DNA of 64,000 bases, from the NCBI GenBank assembly GCA_000431535.1, contig HF991825.1, forward strand, positions 54,591 to 118,590. The letters run 5' to 3'. The notes under the pieces were generated by a model, which worked only from the letters and a program-made list of their open reading frames with translations, did not search any database and was not told the DNA's origin. The DNA comes from Clostridium sp. CAG:678 (GTDB lineage: Bacteria; Bacillota; Clostridia; Oscillospirales; Acutalibacteraceae). The position numbers and the translations under genes are program-made. Position 1 is the first letter of the stretch, and each line of letters begins with the position of its first letter. This document shows, piece by piece, positions 52,998 to 61,349 of the stretch.

Positions 52998-53428
52998 ATG
53001 GTCACATTTTATGAATTGCATGAAATAGAAGATTTCCGATTAAAATTTGCGGTTATCGTTACCAAAACAGAAAGTGGAAAATGGTCTTTTGCAAGCATCA
53101 AAACAGAGATACGTGGGAGTGCCCCGGCGGTCATAGGAAACCGGGAGAGGAAATTACCAAAACTGCAAAACGGGAATTGCATGAGGAAACGGGCGCGATT
53201 GAATATACAATAGATTCTGTGTGTATTTATTCTGTTAAAAGTGAAAATAATTTTGGCGGTGAAGAAACCTTTGGATTGCTTTGCTTTGCGCAGGTGAAAA
53301 GTTTTGAACCGGAACTTCACAGTGAGATAGAAAAAACGATTATTACCGATACACTGCCGGAAAACTGGACTTACCCGGGCATTCAACCGCATTTGATTGG
53401 TGAACTTGCCCGCCGCGGCATTTATTAG
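52998..53428 (+). pseudogene. Nudix hydrolase with a one-base frameshift
   Basis: The N-terminal 28 residues (MVTFYELHEIEDFRLKFAVI to SGKW) are in one frame, and the rest (VFCKHQNRDTWECPGGHRKP and the Nudix box in GGHRKPGEEITKTAKRELHEETG) in another. The join is at about 53080-53083, where one G seems to be missing from TGG-GTC (read TGG-TC). With that base the product would be a normal ~143-residue Nudix protein. It may be a true mutation or a sequencing error. Confidence 0.8.
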
Positions 53429-53439
53429 AGAAAAGTTTT

Positions 53440-53949
53440 ATGAGTGAATTTTGGGATATTTATGATAAAGCCCGGAAATTGACGGGCAGGACGGTTGAAC
53501 GCGGTAAACCCATGGGCAGGGACGAGTACCATATTGTTGTAAATGTTTGGATAAGGAATTCAAAAGGGCAGTGGCTCATTTCAAAACGTACCGCAAACAA
53601 ACATTTTCCGCTTTTGTGGGAGCCTACGGGCGGCTCGGCGGTGGCAGGCGAAAGCAGTTTTGACGCCGCTTTGCGTGAAACACGTGAGGAACTCGGCGTG
53701 GAACTTGACCCGAAAAAGGGCGAACTTTTCACTACCGCTTTAAGGCAGTATAAGGAATTTCCCGATTTCCTTGACGTTTGGGTGTTTGCGCACGATTGTG
53801 ATATAGAAAGTGTAATTCTTCAGCCGGGAGAAACCTGCGATGCAATTTGGGCAACGTCTGCCCAAATAAAACAACTTGTTGAAAACGGCGAATTTGTTCC
53901 GCAAAATGTTTTCCCCTATCTTGACAAATTGTTTGAGGTATATGGGTAA
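53440..53949 (+). CDS. Nudix hydrolase
   Basis: A 169-residue protein whose Nudix box is GGSAVAGESSFDAALRETREEL, preceded by WLISKRTANKHFPLLWEPTGG. The N-terminal WDIYDKARKLTGRTVERG pattern is like IPP-isomerase-like Nudix proteins of Firmicutes. It lies 11 bases after the frameshifted Nudix gene. Substrate unknown. Confidence 0.88.
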   Translation: MSEFWDIYDKARKLTGRTVERGKPMGRDEYHIVVNVWIRNSKGQWLISKRTANKHFPLLWEPTGGSAVAGESSFDAALRETREELGVELDPKKGELFTTALRQYKEFPDFLDVWVFAHDCDIESVILQPGETCDAIWATSAQIKQLVENGEFVPQNVFPYLDKLFEVYG

Positions 53950-53979
53950 CGGTAAGATTTATTAAATCAGGGGGCAGTT

Positions 53980-54726
53980 ATGAATAACACGCAGAAATTC
54001 AGCGGGAAGGCAGATGTATATGCTGCCGCAAGGCCGTCATATCCAAAAGAGCTTTTTACATTTCTTAAAAATAAATATCATTTGGGCGCGGGCACGGTCA
54101 TTGCCGATATTGCGTCGGGTACGGGGAAATTCACTCAGCCGCTCGTTCAAATGGGTTGCAAAGTGTATGCGGTTGAGCCGAATAACGATATGCGCCGCCA
54201 AGCAGAATTGCTTTTAGGCGGATATGAGAATTTTATATCCGTAAACGGCAGCGCCGAACATACCGGGTTAGCGGATCATTGTGTGGATTTTATCTCTGCT
54301 GCGCAGGCGTTTCACTGGTTTGATCCTGCGCGTTTTGCCGCCGAATGTAAAAGAATATTAAAACCGGGAGGTAAAGTGTTTATACTTTACAATTCCCGGG
54401 ATGAAGATGCGGAGATCACAAAGCGACTTTCAGGTCTTTGCCAAAGGCTTTGCCCGAAATTCAAAGGATTCAGCGGAGGCGTAAAAAGCAATAATGTGGA
54501 ATCGTTTTTCAATGGCGGATGTGAACGGTTCACCTTTCCAAATGATCTGTATTATGACCGGGATTCCTTTGTGAAACGAATGCTTTCCTCTTCGTATGCA
54601 CCGCGTGAGGGCGATGAAAATTACAATTCTTTTATAACAGAGTTAAACGCCGTATTTGATGATTTTTCCGATAACGATAATCTGCTTATGCCGAATAATG
54701 CGCAGGTATATGTAGGTTATGCATAA
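53980..54726 (+). CDS. Class I SAM-dependent methyltransferase
   Basis: A 248-residue protein. FSGKADVYAAARPSYPKELF at the start, SAM loop VIADIASGTGKFTQPLVQMG, acidic YAVEPNNDMRR, FISAAQAFHWFDPARFAAEC and LKPGGKVFILYN. This is the common small-molecule methyltransferase type of unknown substrate. Ribosome binding site AGGGGGCAG. Confidence 0.88.
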   Translation: MNNTQKFSGKADVYAAARPSYPKELFTFLKNKYHLGAGTVIADIASGTGKFTQPLVQMGCKVYAVEPNNDMRRQAELLLGGYENFISVNGSAEHTGLADHCVDFISAAQAFHWFDPARFAAECKRILKPGGKVFILYNSRDEDAEITKRLSGLCQRLCPKFKGFSGGVKSNNVESFFNGGCERFTFPNDLYYDRDSFVKRMLSSSYAPREGDENYNSFITELNAVFDDFSDNDNLLMPNNAQVYVGYA

Positions 54727-54762
54727 AGTTAAAACACTTTACAAAAACTTCAGATATAAACG

Positions 54763-54794
54763 AGCCGCAGCAGGATGCTCCTGCCGCGGCTTTG
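54763..54794. terminator. Hairpin between convergent genes
   Basis: AGCCGC / GCGGCT outer stem with CAGGA / TCCTG inner stem, flanked by short AT runs. Confidence 0.6.
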
Positions 54795-54796
54795 CG

Positions 54797-55714
54797 CTAT
54801 CTGTTTAAAAGTTCCAAAGTCATATTTCCGTATTTACAGAATGAATCGTTATCGCAGTACCCAACATTAACAAGGTGTTTTATATCGTCCCAAAATCTGT
54901 AGTACGCGTTTTTTATTTCAAAAATTTCGCTTAACGGAATCTTAGACGCGTAATTTTCCAAAAGCCGGTATTCATTGCCGTTTGAATTCTGAAGTTGAAA
55001 AAGATCAAGTTCTCTGTCCGCAAACGAGCACCCGAAGGGGTCTATCACCGCCGCAAGCCGGTTTGTTGCCGGATCCACCATTAGATTCCATAAGTTATAG
55101 TCGCCGTGTATCAGTGAATTTTGCTTAACCTCAAGGCAAAAAACATCATCAAAACTGTAATAAAGTTTTTCGGCAATGGAAAACGATTGCTTGGAAAACT
55201 TTTTCGGTCTGTCACTCTTCAGACTGCCGAACAAAGAATCAATTTGCAGTTTATAATAATCCTGCCAGCGTTCAAAGTAATTCCCGGAAACAAAATCACC
55301 GAAACCGTTAGGGTTGGAAACGCTGTGTATTGCAATAAGATTATCTACTATTTCATTGCTGAGCCTCATTTTTTCCTTTTCGTCAATAACTTTTATCCTT
55401 GACGCGTCAACTCCGTCAATAAATTCCATAAACAGAATATCAAAAAAGCCGTTTTGCTTTTTGGTATCAATTGCGTATATTTCGGGAATATGCGCCAAGG
55501 AGTGTTTGGCAAGCATTTCAAGTTGCGCCATTTCCCGTTTGGCATAATCATCTTTTTTATATACTTTCGCTACACTCTTTTTGCCGAATGGGTCTGTTAT
55601 CAGAAAAACATAGCCGTAATAGCCCCGGTTTATTTGCTTTACGTATTTTATGCTTTTATTGTGTTGCCTTATTATTGATTTTAACTGCTTTGTTCTTTTG
55701 ATATTCCCAAACAT
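54797..55714 (-). CDS. APH/fructosamine kinase-like phosphotransferase
   Basis: A 305-residue kinase-fold protein: nucleotide loop NRGYYGYVFLITD, Lys in SVAKVYKK, catalytic loop LIHGDYNLWNLMVD, metal motif AVIDPFGCSFADRELDL. These match the aminoglycoside phosphotransferase/fructosamine kinase superfamily. It could be a sugar, choline or antibiotic kinase; no resistance subtype is recognised. The DNA is more AT-rich than the flanks. Confidence 0.82.
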   Translation of the reverse strand: MFGNIKRTKQLKSIIRQHNKSIKYVKQINRGYYGYVFLITDPFGKKSVAKVYKKDDYAKREMAQLEMLAKHSLAHIPEIYAIDTKKQNGFFDILFMEFIDGVDASRIKVIDEKEKMRLSNEIVDNLIAIHSVSNPNGFGDFVSGNYFERWQDYYKLQIDSLFGSLKSDRPKKFSKQSFSIAEKLYYSFDDVFCLEVKQNSLIHGDYNLWNLMVDPATNRLAAVIDPFGCSFADRELDLFQLQNSNGNEYRLLENYASKIPLSEIFEIKNAYYRFWDDIKHLVNVGYCDNDSFCKYGNMTLELLNR

Positions 55715-55786
55715 TTTTTTCTATCCTTTTTTGTTTATATATTAAATATATCATATTGTTCTGAAATAAGCAAATAAAAACGCTGC

Positions 55787-55815
55787 AAAAAACGGACCGA
55801 TGCGGGCATCGGTCC
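55787..55815 (-). terminator. Terminator of asnB
   Basis: On minus, GGACCGATGC / GCATCGGTCC with a two-base centre, followed by GTTTTTTG. Confidence 0.8.
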
Positions 55816-55848
55816 ATACAAAAGTTTATAATATCAATGCTTGTTTTT

Positions 55849-55870
55849 GCCGGCTTTATCGACAGTCTGA
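55849..55870. repeat. Short intergenic repeat with TTTATCGACAGTCTGA core, copy 2
   Basis: 21 of 22 bases match 41344-41365. In minus reading it follows a hairpin (ACGCTCCGC / GCGGAGCGT, 55871-55895) at the 3' end of asnB, just as copy 1 follows the inverted repeat at the end of rlmA. Confidence 0.7.
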
Positions 55871-55898
55871 ACGCTCCGCAAAAGCGGAGCGTTTTACG

Positions 55899-57719
55899 TT
55901 ATACAAAATTTACGTTGTTGTCTTTGATCCAGTAATAGATCTGCACGATATATGCAAGCACCTGCGGGCCGCGCATCAGTTGGCCGTACCACGGTTCGCT
56001 GAGTGCATCCGGGTTATTCATCAGTTCTCTGATTTTGCTTAAATTCAGCATATCGTGCAATGGAGAAGTCTTATCTTTTAAAACCTCTTCCGTCATTTTG
56101 CACACCTCTTTAAAGTAGATGGGGTTATGCGTTTTGGGATACGGGCTTTTTTTGCGCCAGGTTATCTCGTGCGGAAGTTCGTTTTCAAACGCTTTGCGCA
56201 AAACGCCTTTTTCGCGCCCGTCCAGTGATTTTATGCTCCACGGCATATTGTATGCGTATTCCACTATTCTGTAGTCGCAAAACGGCACCCGCACTTCCAG
56301 CGAACTTTCCATACTCATTACGTCTTTTCGCACAAGTAGGGTCTGCATAAACCAGTCAAGGTTCAGCCGGAACATTTCTCTCATTCTGCGTTCCGTTTTA
56401 TTGTCAGTATCAAGGTAAGATGTTTTGGCAACGGTTTCAAGATAGCGCGCGTGCGCGTATTCCGCGCCGTTTGGCAACAACCCGTCTTTTAAAATACTTT
56501 GGCGCACATCGGTTGAGCGGCTCCACGGGAAAGTTTCTTCAAATAAAATATCTTTGTTATGATACCACGGATAACCGCCAAAGATCTCGTCCGCACATTC
56601 GCCGGAAAGCGCAACGGTCTGCTCCTTTTTTACTTCGCGGCAAAACAGCAGCAGGGAGGAGTCTACATCCGTGAATCCCGGTAGATTCCTCGCATAGGTG
56701 CTTTCAATCAGCGCGTGGGCAACGTCTTTGTTATCCAGTATAACATTTTTATGATCCGTGCCCAGATAATCGGAGATCATTCCGATATAGTCGCTGTCTT
56801 TATTCGGCTGAAACAGGCTTTTTTTGAAATATCTGTCATTGTCCGTGTAATCTACGGAATATGTGTCAAGTGTTTTGCCTTTACCTTTGTAATCGTCTCT
56901 TGCAACACGGCTGATGATGGAGGAATCCAGCCCGCCGCTTAAAAAGGTGCACAGCGGCACATCGGAAATCAACTGGCGCCGGATCGCGTCGGTTACAAGA
57001 TCGTGTGTATGTTCAATGGTGCCGCTCTCGTTTTCCGTATGTTCCGCTGCCTCAAGCCGCCAGTATTCTTTAATTTCATAGTTCCCTTGGCGGAATTTCA
57101 GGTAAGCGGCTGGTGGAAGTTCCTGTATATCTTTAAAAACGGCAGAACCTATCGTTTTTGCCGGGCCGAGCATAAACACCTCGTTTAATCCGTTTTCATC
57201 CACATCGCTGGTTACTTCCGGTATCAGCAGCAGGCTTTTTATTCGGCTTGCAAACGCAAAGATACCGTCTTTGTGCGTAAAGTATAACGGCTTTACACCG
57301 ATTCTGTCCCGGCAGAGGAAGAGCTCTTTTGTTTCATCGTCCCAAACGGCATAGGCAAAGATCCCGTTTAGTTTTTTACAACTTTCCTCTTTCCAAAAAT
57401 GGTAGGCTTTCAGGATGACTTCGGTGTCGCAATGCGTGTTAAATGCATAGCCGGCAGAGATCAGTTCTTGCCTTATTTCATCCGTATTGTAGATCTCGCC
57501 GTTATAAACGATCGTATATTTGCCAAAAGTCATCGGCTGGGCGCCCCGTTCGGGGTCAATTACCGCAAGGCGCCTGTGGATTAGCGAGATATACGGCTTT
57601 GTAAGATCTCCGTATCCGTCCGGTCCGCGCATTTTCAGGCTTTGGCTTATGCTTTCGATCAGGTCTCTTCTTTCCCTTAGATCTATGGTTTTAGACAGCA
57701 TTCCTGCGATTCCGCACAT
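55899..57719 (-). CDS. asnB: Asparagine synthetase (glutamine-hydrolysing)
   Basis: A 606-residue enzyme. MCGIAGML puts the nucleophile Cys at position 2; the glutaminase half has LIHRRLAVIDPERGAQPM and YNGEIYN. The synthetase half carries the ATP pyrophosphatase loop FLSGGLDSSII, SGECADEIFGGYPWY, and the C-terminal EVRVPFCDYRIVEYAYNMP. It forms Asn from Asp and Gln. GAGGTGAT precedes the ATG. Confidence 0.96.
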   Translation of the reverse strand: MCGIAGMLSKTIDLRERRDLIESISQSLKMRGPDGYGDLTKPYISLIHRRLAVIDPERGAQPMTFGKYTIVYNGEIYNTDEIRQELISAGYAFNTHCDTEVILKAYHFWKEESCKKLNGIFAYAVWDDETKELFLCRDRIGVKPLYFTHKDGIFAFASRIKSLLLIPEVTSDVDENGLNEVFMLGPAKTIGSAVFKDIQELPPAAYLKFRQGNYEIKEYWRLEAAEHTENESGTIEHTHDLVTDAIRRQLISDVPLCTFLSGGLDSSIISRVARDDYKGKGKTLDTYSVDYTDNDRYFKKSLFQPNKDSDYIGMISDYLGTDHKNVILDNKDVAHALIESTYARNLPGFTDVDSSLLLFCREVKKEQTVALSGECADEIFGGYPWYHNKDILFEETFPWSRSTDVRQSILKDGLLPNGAEYAHARYLETVAKTSYLDTDNKTERRMREMFRLNLDWFMQTLLVRKDVMSMESSLEVRVPFCDYRIVEYAYNMPWSIKSLDGREKGVLRKAFENELPHEITWRKKSPYPKTHNPIYFKEVCKMTEEVLKDKTSPLHDMLNLSKIRELMNNPDALSEPWYGQLMRGPQVLAYIVQIYYWIKDNNVNFV

Positions 57720-57796
57720 AGTATCACCTCTAAAATTATGTTCACTGCTATTATATGCAAAATCGCAATTTGCGGCAATAAAATTGAAAAAAAGGC

Positions 57797-57825
57797 TTGA
57801 CTATGCGCCCCACTTATGCTATATT
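57797..57825 (+). promoter_or_regulatory. Promoter of the tRNA-Thr/tRNA-Tyr pair
   Basis: TTGACT (57797-57802), 17-base spacer, extended -10 TGCTATATT (hexamer 57820-57825), 18 bases before tRNA-Thr. Confidence 0.7.
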
Positions 57826-57843
57826 ATTTAAGCGTTGAGAAAC

Positions 57844-57919
57844 GCTGGTGTAGCTCAGTTGGTAGAGCAGCTGATTTGTAATCAGCAGGTCAGGGGTTCA
57901 AGTCCGTTCACCAGCTCCA
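57844..57919 (+). tRNA. tRNA-Thr (anticodon TGT)
   Basis: 76 bases including CCA. Acceptor GCTGGTG / CACCAGC, anticodon stem GCTGA / TCAGC around TTTGTAA. The T stem (AGGGG with CCGTT) has one G-G mismatch and one G-T pair, unlike the other stems. Confidence 0.93.
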
Positions 57920-57926
57920 TATTTAT

Positions 57927-58012
57927 GGGAGAGTTCCCGAGCGGCCAAAGGGAACAGACTGTAAATCTGTCGCTATTCAGCTTCAGTGGTTCGAATCCAC
58001 TCTCTCCCACCA
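57927..58012 (+). tRNA. tRNA-Tyr (anticodon GTA)
   Basis: 86 bases including CCA, with a long variable arm as in bacterial tRNA-Tyr. Acceptor GGGAGAG / CTCTCCC, anticodon loop CTGTAAA, T arm AGTGG-TTCGAAT-CCACT. Seven bases after tRNA-Thr. A likely integration target, as foreign DNA starts downstream. Confidence 0.96.
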
Positions 58013-58335
58013 AATGATACAGCCGATGGATCCATAGTTTTATGGGTCTATTGGCTCTATCACTTTGATGACTACACAGCATTAGTATTGCTATCCTGTG
58101 CCGGCCCTCGCAGTCCAAGTCGCAAGGTGTGCCACGTATTAAACAGGTATTCTTTTAAATACCTTACCCGGTACCCGCAGGTGTCTATTAAGGTTCAGTT
58201 AATAGGCTCGCTCGTGCTTGAAATGCAGTTATGGCATAGCTCTTAGCAGGTACTTTTGTACCGTTCCTAATGTGTGGTATTCGGTTTTGAAAAAGAAGAA
58301 ACTCACAGCCCGCTGCGAAACAAACTGTGAGTCCC
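58013..58335 (+). other. Hairpin-rich non-coding region downstream of tRNA-Tyr
   Basis: At least five potential stem-loops in 320 bases: GATCCATA / TATGGGTC (58028-58047), GGTATT / AAATACC near 58148-58165, CTATTA / TTAATAG (about 58186-58205), GGTAC-TTTT-GTACC (58250-58263) and ACTCACAG / CTGTGAGT (58301-58332). No coding frame is convincing. Possible readings are a structured RNA co-transcribed with the tRNAs, a degraded transposon end with its RNA, or the attachment region of the integrated element. Its G+C is nearer the chromosome than the AT-rich island that follows. Confidence 0.45.
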
Positions 58336-58535
58336 TACTACTTCTATTCAAAATGTGCGTAAAATTAAATACACACAAATGAAAGCTCTCATAAGTCTTA
58401 CAGATGTTGCTGCATCTTTAAGGCGCATGCCGTTAAGCAACGCCAATTGCTTAATGGCTGTGAGGGTTTTATTTATTTTCTTCTTTTCTCAGTCAATAGT
58501 ATATATCAAAATATATTATATGTCAAGGTGTGTAT
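58336..58535. other. AT-rich intergenic stretch at the island edge
   Basis: Transition from chromosomal composition to the AT-rich island. It must hold the promoter of the NERD gene; no clear -35/-10 pair stands out among the AT runs. No RNA gene is recognised. Confidence 0.5.
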
Positions 58536-59507
58536 ATGGAAAAGTTAAGTGTATTTTTAATTATTGTAATTCTTTTATTACTAACTATATTGATTGTAGT
58601 TTCAAAAGCAAATAAAGATAAAATAAAGAAACTAAAAGAAGAAAAAGAACAGCAATCCCAGAAATATGACAGTCAGATATTAAATATGCAAGAGGAAAAT
58701 CAAAGAGGTTTGGGAAAATTACAAGAGGAGAATCAAAGAAATTTGGGAAAATTAAAGTTTTCCTCCGAAATAGCTTTTAGCAATTTGAATTCCCAGTTCG
58801 AAGCATATAAGAAACAGGTTAACGATAATTTTCGAAAGACGATACCATATGGTGAAATAATATTGATTAAACAGTTTAAGGAATTATTTGAAACACCAGG
58901 ATTCGATAATTGTAAGATCTATGGCCATTTGAATATGCGGGATAAAGAAACTGATAAGAACTACCAAGCAGATTTTTTGATTGTGTGCAGCAGAGGCGTT
59001 TTTGTTGTTGAATCAAAATATTGGAAAGGATTAACTTTAATATATTCTAAATGGCATAGTAACATATTTTCAAATACAGAGTTTTCTTATTTTGGAAAAG
59101 GAAGCGGTCAAGAAATTACTGTTTTTAATGTTAATTCGGATGATGATAAAAATGATACTCTGAAAATCAATAAATATAATAATCCAGTTACTCAGGCAAG
59201 GCAATATAGTGTCATTTTGAGTAAGCATATAAAAAGAGAAGTGAAAAATATTGTTGTTTTTCAGCAGGATGGTAATTGCCAAATAAAGATTGATGATAAC
59301 GATCTTAATCGTTATAAAGTTGATGAGCATACACAAATTACTACTCAAAAGAATTTAATATCTTTACTTCAAAATTCATATCCTGATGAAACACAGCAGA
59401 TAGATATAGAGGACATAACTGACTTTGTAGAAAAGAATTTTCAATATACTATGTATTTGGACTCAAACAATATAAATCAGCCACCATGGGGAGATTTTAT
59501 TTTTTAA
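58536..59507 (+). CDS. NERD-domain protein with N-terminal membrane anchor
   Basis: A 323-residue protein. One N-terminal membrane helix (LSVFLIIVILLLLTILIVV), a ~60-residue coiled coil with an 11-residue repeat (EENQRGLGKLQ / EENQRNLGKLK), then a NERD (nuclease-related) domain: CKIYGHLN, YQADFLIVCSRGVFVVESKYWKG, and YNNPVTQARQYSVILSKHI. The Asp and E-x-K residues fit the PD-(D/E)XK-like core. ATG 58536 follows AAGG. AT-rich codon use, foreign to the left flank. NERD proteins occur in phage-defence loci; a role here is inference. Confidence 0.8.
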   Translation: MEKLSVFLIIVILLLLTILIVVSKANKDKIKKLKEEKEQQSQKYDSQILNMQEENQRGLGKLQEENQRNLGKLKFSSEIAFSNLNSQFEAYKKQVNDNFRKTIPYGEIILIKQFKELFETPGFDNCKIYGHLNMRDKETDKNYQADFLIVCSRGVFVVESKYWKGLTLIYSKWHSNIFSNTEFSYFGKGSGQEITVFNVNSDDDKNDTLKINKYNNPVTQARQYSVILSKHIKREVKNIVVFQQDGNCQIKIDDNDLNRYKVDEHTQITTQKNLISLLQNSYPDETQQIDIEDITDFVEKNFQYTMYLDSNNINQPPWGDFIF

Positions 59508-59590
59508 TTCTAGATTAAACTGAAAATAATTAAAAATGCAAATCTTAAGTTTTAATAACTTATAGATAAGAAATAGATCAAGGTGATATT

Positions 59591-60442
59591 ATGAGTGAAA
59601 ATTTAAATAATAGTTTTTTATCCCTTTTTGATAGTCATTTCATTGATGAAAAAAGAGATATACATAAAGTGAAAATTAATGCTATAGATACACTTTACCA
59701 GAATATTATGAACGAAGAAAGAATTAGTGATGAGGATTTCAGACATAAATGGTCTTATATAGAAAAATTAAATAGTTTAGAAAAAAGCAGGAATTTATTT
59801 AATATTTTTAAAAGAACTTTTCAAATCGAGAAGAATTTTGAAAATGAAAATTTTTCGTTAGGTAATATATCTAGCGATTGGTTATTAGACTTCATGGATA
59901 AGGCTAAAAATATCTCTGACAATGATTTTTCTAAAATATGGAGTGAAATTTTACGAACAGAAGCGGAATATCCTGGCAAAATACCAAAAAAATTGTTAAA
60001 TGTTCTTTATTTAATGGATAAAGAAGATGTTACAAATATTTTGTTTTTTTCAAGATATTGTTTTGCGGATGGTGATAAAAAGAATAAAAGTTTATATCAT
60101 CCAATAATGTTCCTTAAAGATGATTATGCACATTATGTTACATTCGGTATTAAAAATGAACTTTTAGAAAATTTAGAAAATCTTGGTTTAATTATTTGTG
60201 ATTATGAATCAGGGTATTATTTTAGCAAAAAGAAAAAATTCTTTTATAAAGATAAATATATTGAAGTAATTGCTGATAGTAAAATAAAAGCAGGAAATGT
60301 AAAATTGACAAATATAGGACAAGCACTAATGAATTTTATAAATGTTGAACATAGTGATACAATTCTTAAATATACTCTTGAAAAATGGGTGGAAAACGGA
60401 TATATAATTCAAGTAAATAATGAATTTTTCCCAAGAGTTTGA
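59591..60442 (+). CDS. DUF2806-like protein
   Basis: A 283-residue protein with no membrane helix. The middle, SSDWLLDFMDKAKNISDNDF followed by SKIWSEILRTEAEYPGKIPK and LLNVLYLMDKEDVTNILFF, resembles the DUF2806 core (DWxxxFxxxAxxISDExLQxLWAxILAxExxxPGxxSxxTLxxL). The family's activity is not known. It lies 83 bases after the NERD gene on the same strand, with the same AT-rich composition; the two probably form one unit. Start is set by AAGGTGAT. Confidence 0.65.
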   Translation: MSENLNNSFLSLFDSHFIDEKRDIHKVKINAIDTLYQNIMNEERISDEDFRHKWSYIEKLNSLEKSRNLFNIFKRTFQIEKNFENENFSLGNISSDWLLDFMDKAKNISDNDFSKIWSEILRTEAEYPGKIPKKLLNVLYLMDKEDVTNILFFSRYCFADGDKKNKSLYHPIMFLKDDYAHYVTFGIKNELLENLENLGLIICDYESGYYFSKKKKFFYKDKYIEVIADSKIKAGNVKLTNIGQALMNFINVEHSDTILKYTLEKWVENGYIIQVNNEFFPRV

Positions 60443-60539
60443 TAATTAATTTAAGTTAGAAAAGAAAAAACGCTGATTCTCTTTAAAAACAGGCGCAATA
60501 ATCCCGATGAGATTCTTTATTGAAGCGGTTTTTAAATAA

Positions 60540-61274
60540 TTATACTTTAAGTTTACAGGTTCTTATAGATCTATAAACTGAACATATCTTTTTTCTAACT
60601 ACGTTCTTAAGTGGATCTAATTTAGTTGCCCAAAATTTCGAGTACCTGATTTTATTCAAAAAAAGAAACGCTGCTTTTTTGAAAGCAGTGTTTCTTTTTT
60701 TATCCTCAAATTTAATGCTCGAGCCCTGATCCGTGGCATTTTCAGTGATGACATAATTGTTGTGTCCAAAACAGCCGCAATTGCGAATGTAGTGTTTGAA
60801 AAGAAGTATGCCCTTGTTAACCAGAACTTTAACAGATGATATAACGGTATCAATGCAGACATGCGCAAGTTGTGAGATCTGCCTAAGTGAAGGAAATGCT
60901 CTCCCGGCATGGTTTTTCTTACTGATAAGCGCCAGATAGACGGAGAACTGAGAAGGGGAGAGGGAATATGAAAAAATGCTATATTCAAGTTTGATGAAAT
61001 TACCTTTCGGTTTCGCGATGTAATAACCGTTGGCGGTGTTTCTGTGATTGCTTATATAATTCCTTCGTCTGATAATTCGCTTATCTTCAAGCGCGTTTAA
61101 GGCAGTGTAAACGCTGTTTCTGCTTATACGACATCGTTTTGCAATCTGATTGGCTGCGACAACGGTATAGTTATCCTTTGATTTAAAAGAAACTATACCG
61201 GCATAAACGAGCAGCTGTAGCGGTGTAAGTTCGAGTTCAAATATATTAGTTGGAATTTTAATAAAACGCTTCAT
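60540..61274 (-). CDS. HTH protein with two winged-helix domains, possible replication initiator
   Basis: A 244-residue basic protein. Two similar blocks, LTPLQLLVYAGIVSFKSKDN with AANQIAKRCRISRNSVYTAL, and LSPSQFSVYLALISKKNHAG with SLRQISQLAHVCIDTVISSV, look like tandem winged-helix domains, the arrangement of Rep-type initiators and of some element regulators. The C-terminus is rich in Lys/Arg. It lies downstream of ssb in the conjugative element, which fits a replication or control role. No exact family recognised. Confidence 0.6.
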   Translation of the reverse strand: MKRFIKIPTNIFELELTPLQLLVYAGIVSFKSKDNYTVVAANQIAKRCRISRNSVYTALNALEDKRIIRRRNYISNHRNTANGYYIAKPKGNFIKLEYSIFSYSLSPSQFSVYLALISKKNHAGRAFPSLRQISQLAHVCIDTVISSVKVLVNKGILLFKHYIRNCGCFGHNNYVITENATDQGSSIKFEDKKRNTAFKKAAFLFLNKIRYSKFWATKLDPLKNVVRKKICSVYRSIRTCKLKV

Positions 61275-61314
61275 TTGTTTGTGTGTCCTTTCAAAAAATA
61301 TCAGTTTGAAATAA

Positions 61315-61340
61315 GTGGGGTGTCAATATTGACACCCCAC
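61315..61340. repeat. 26-bp perfect palindrome between ssb and the HTH gene
   Basis: GTGGGGTGTCAAT followed by its exact reverse complement, with no loop. It lies ten bases after the ssb stop and 41 bases before the HTH gene start (both minus). It may be an operator, or a terminator: TTTTT follows on the plus side. Confidence 0.85.
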
Positions 61341-61349
61341 GCGTTTTTA

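Noticed and set aside
57986-58246. 86-codon plus frame running from tRNA-Tyr into the hairpin-rich region
   Set aside because: It begins inside the tRNA and has no ribosome binding site or domain; the hairpins explain the region better.
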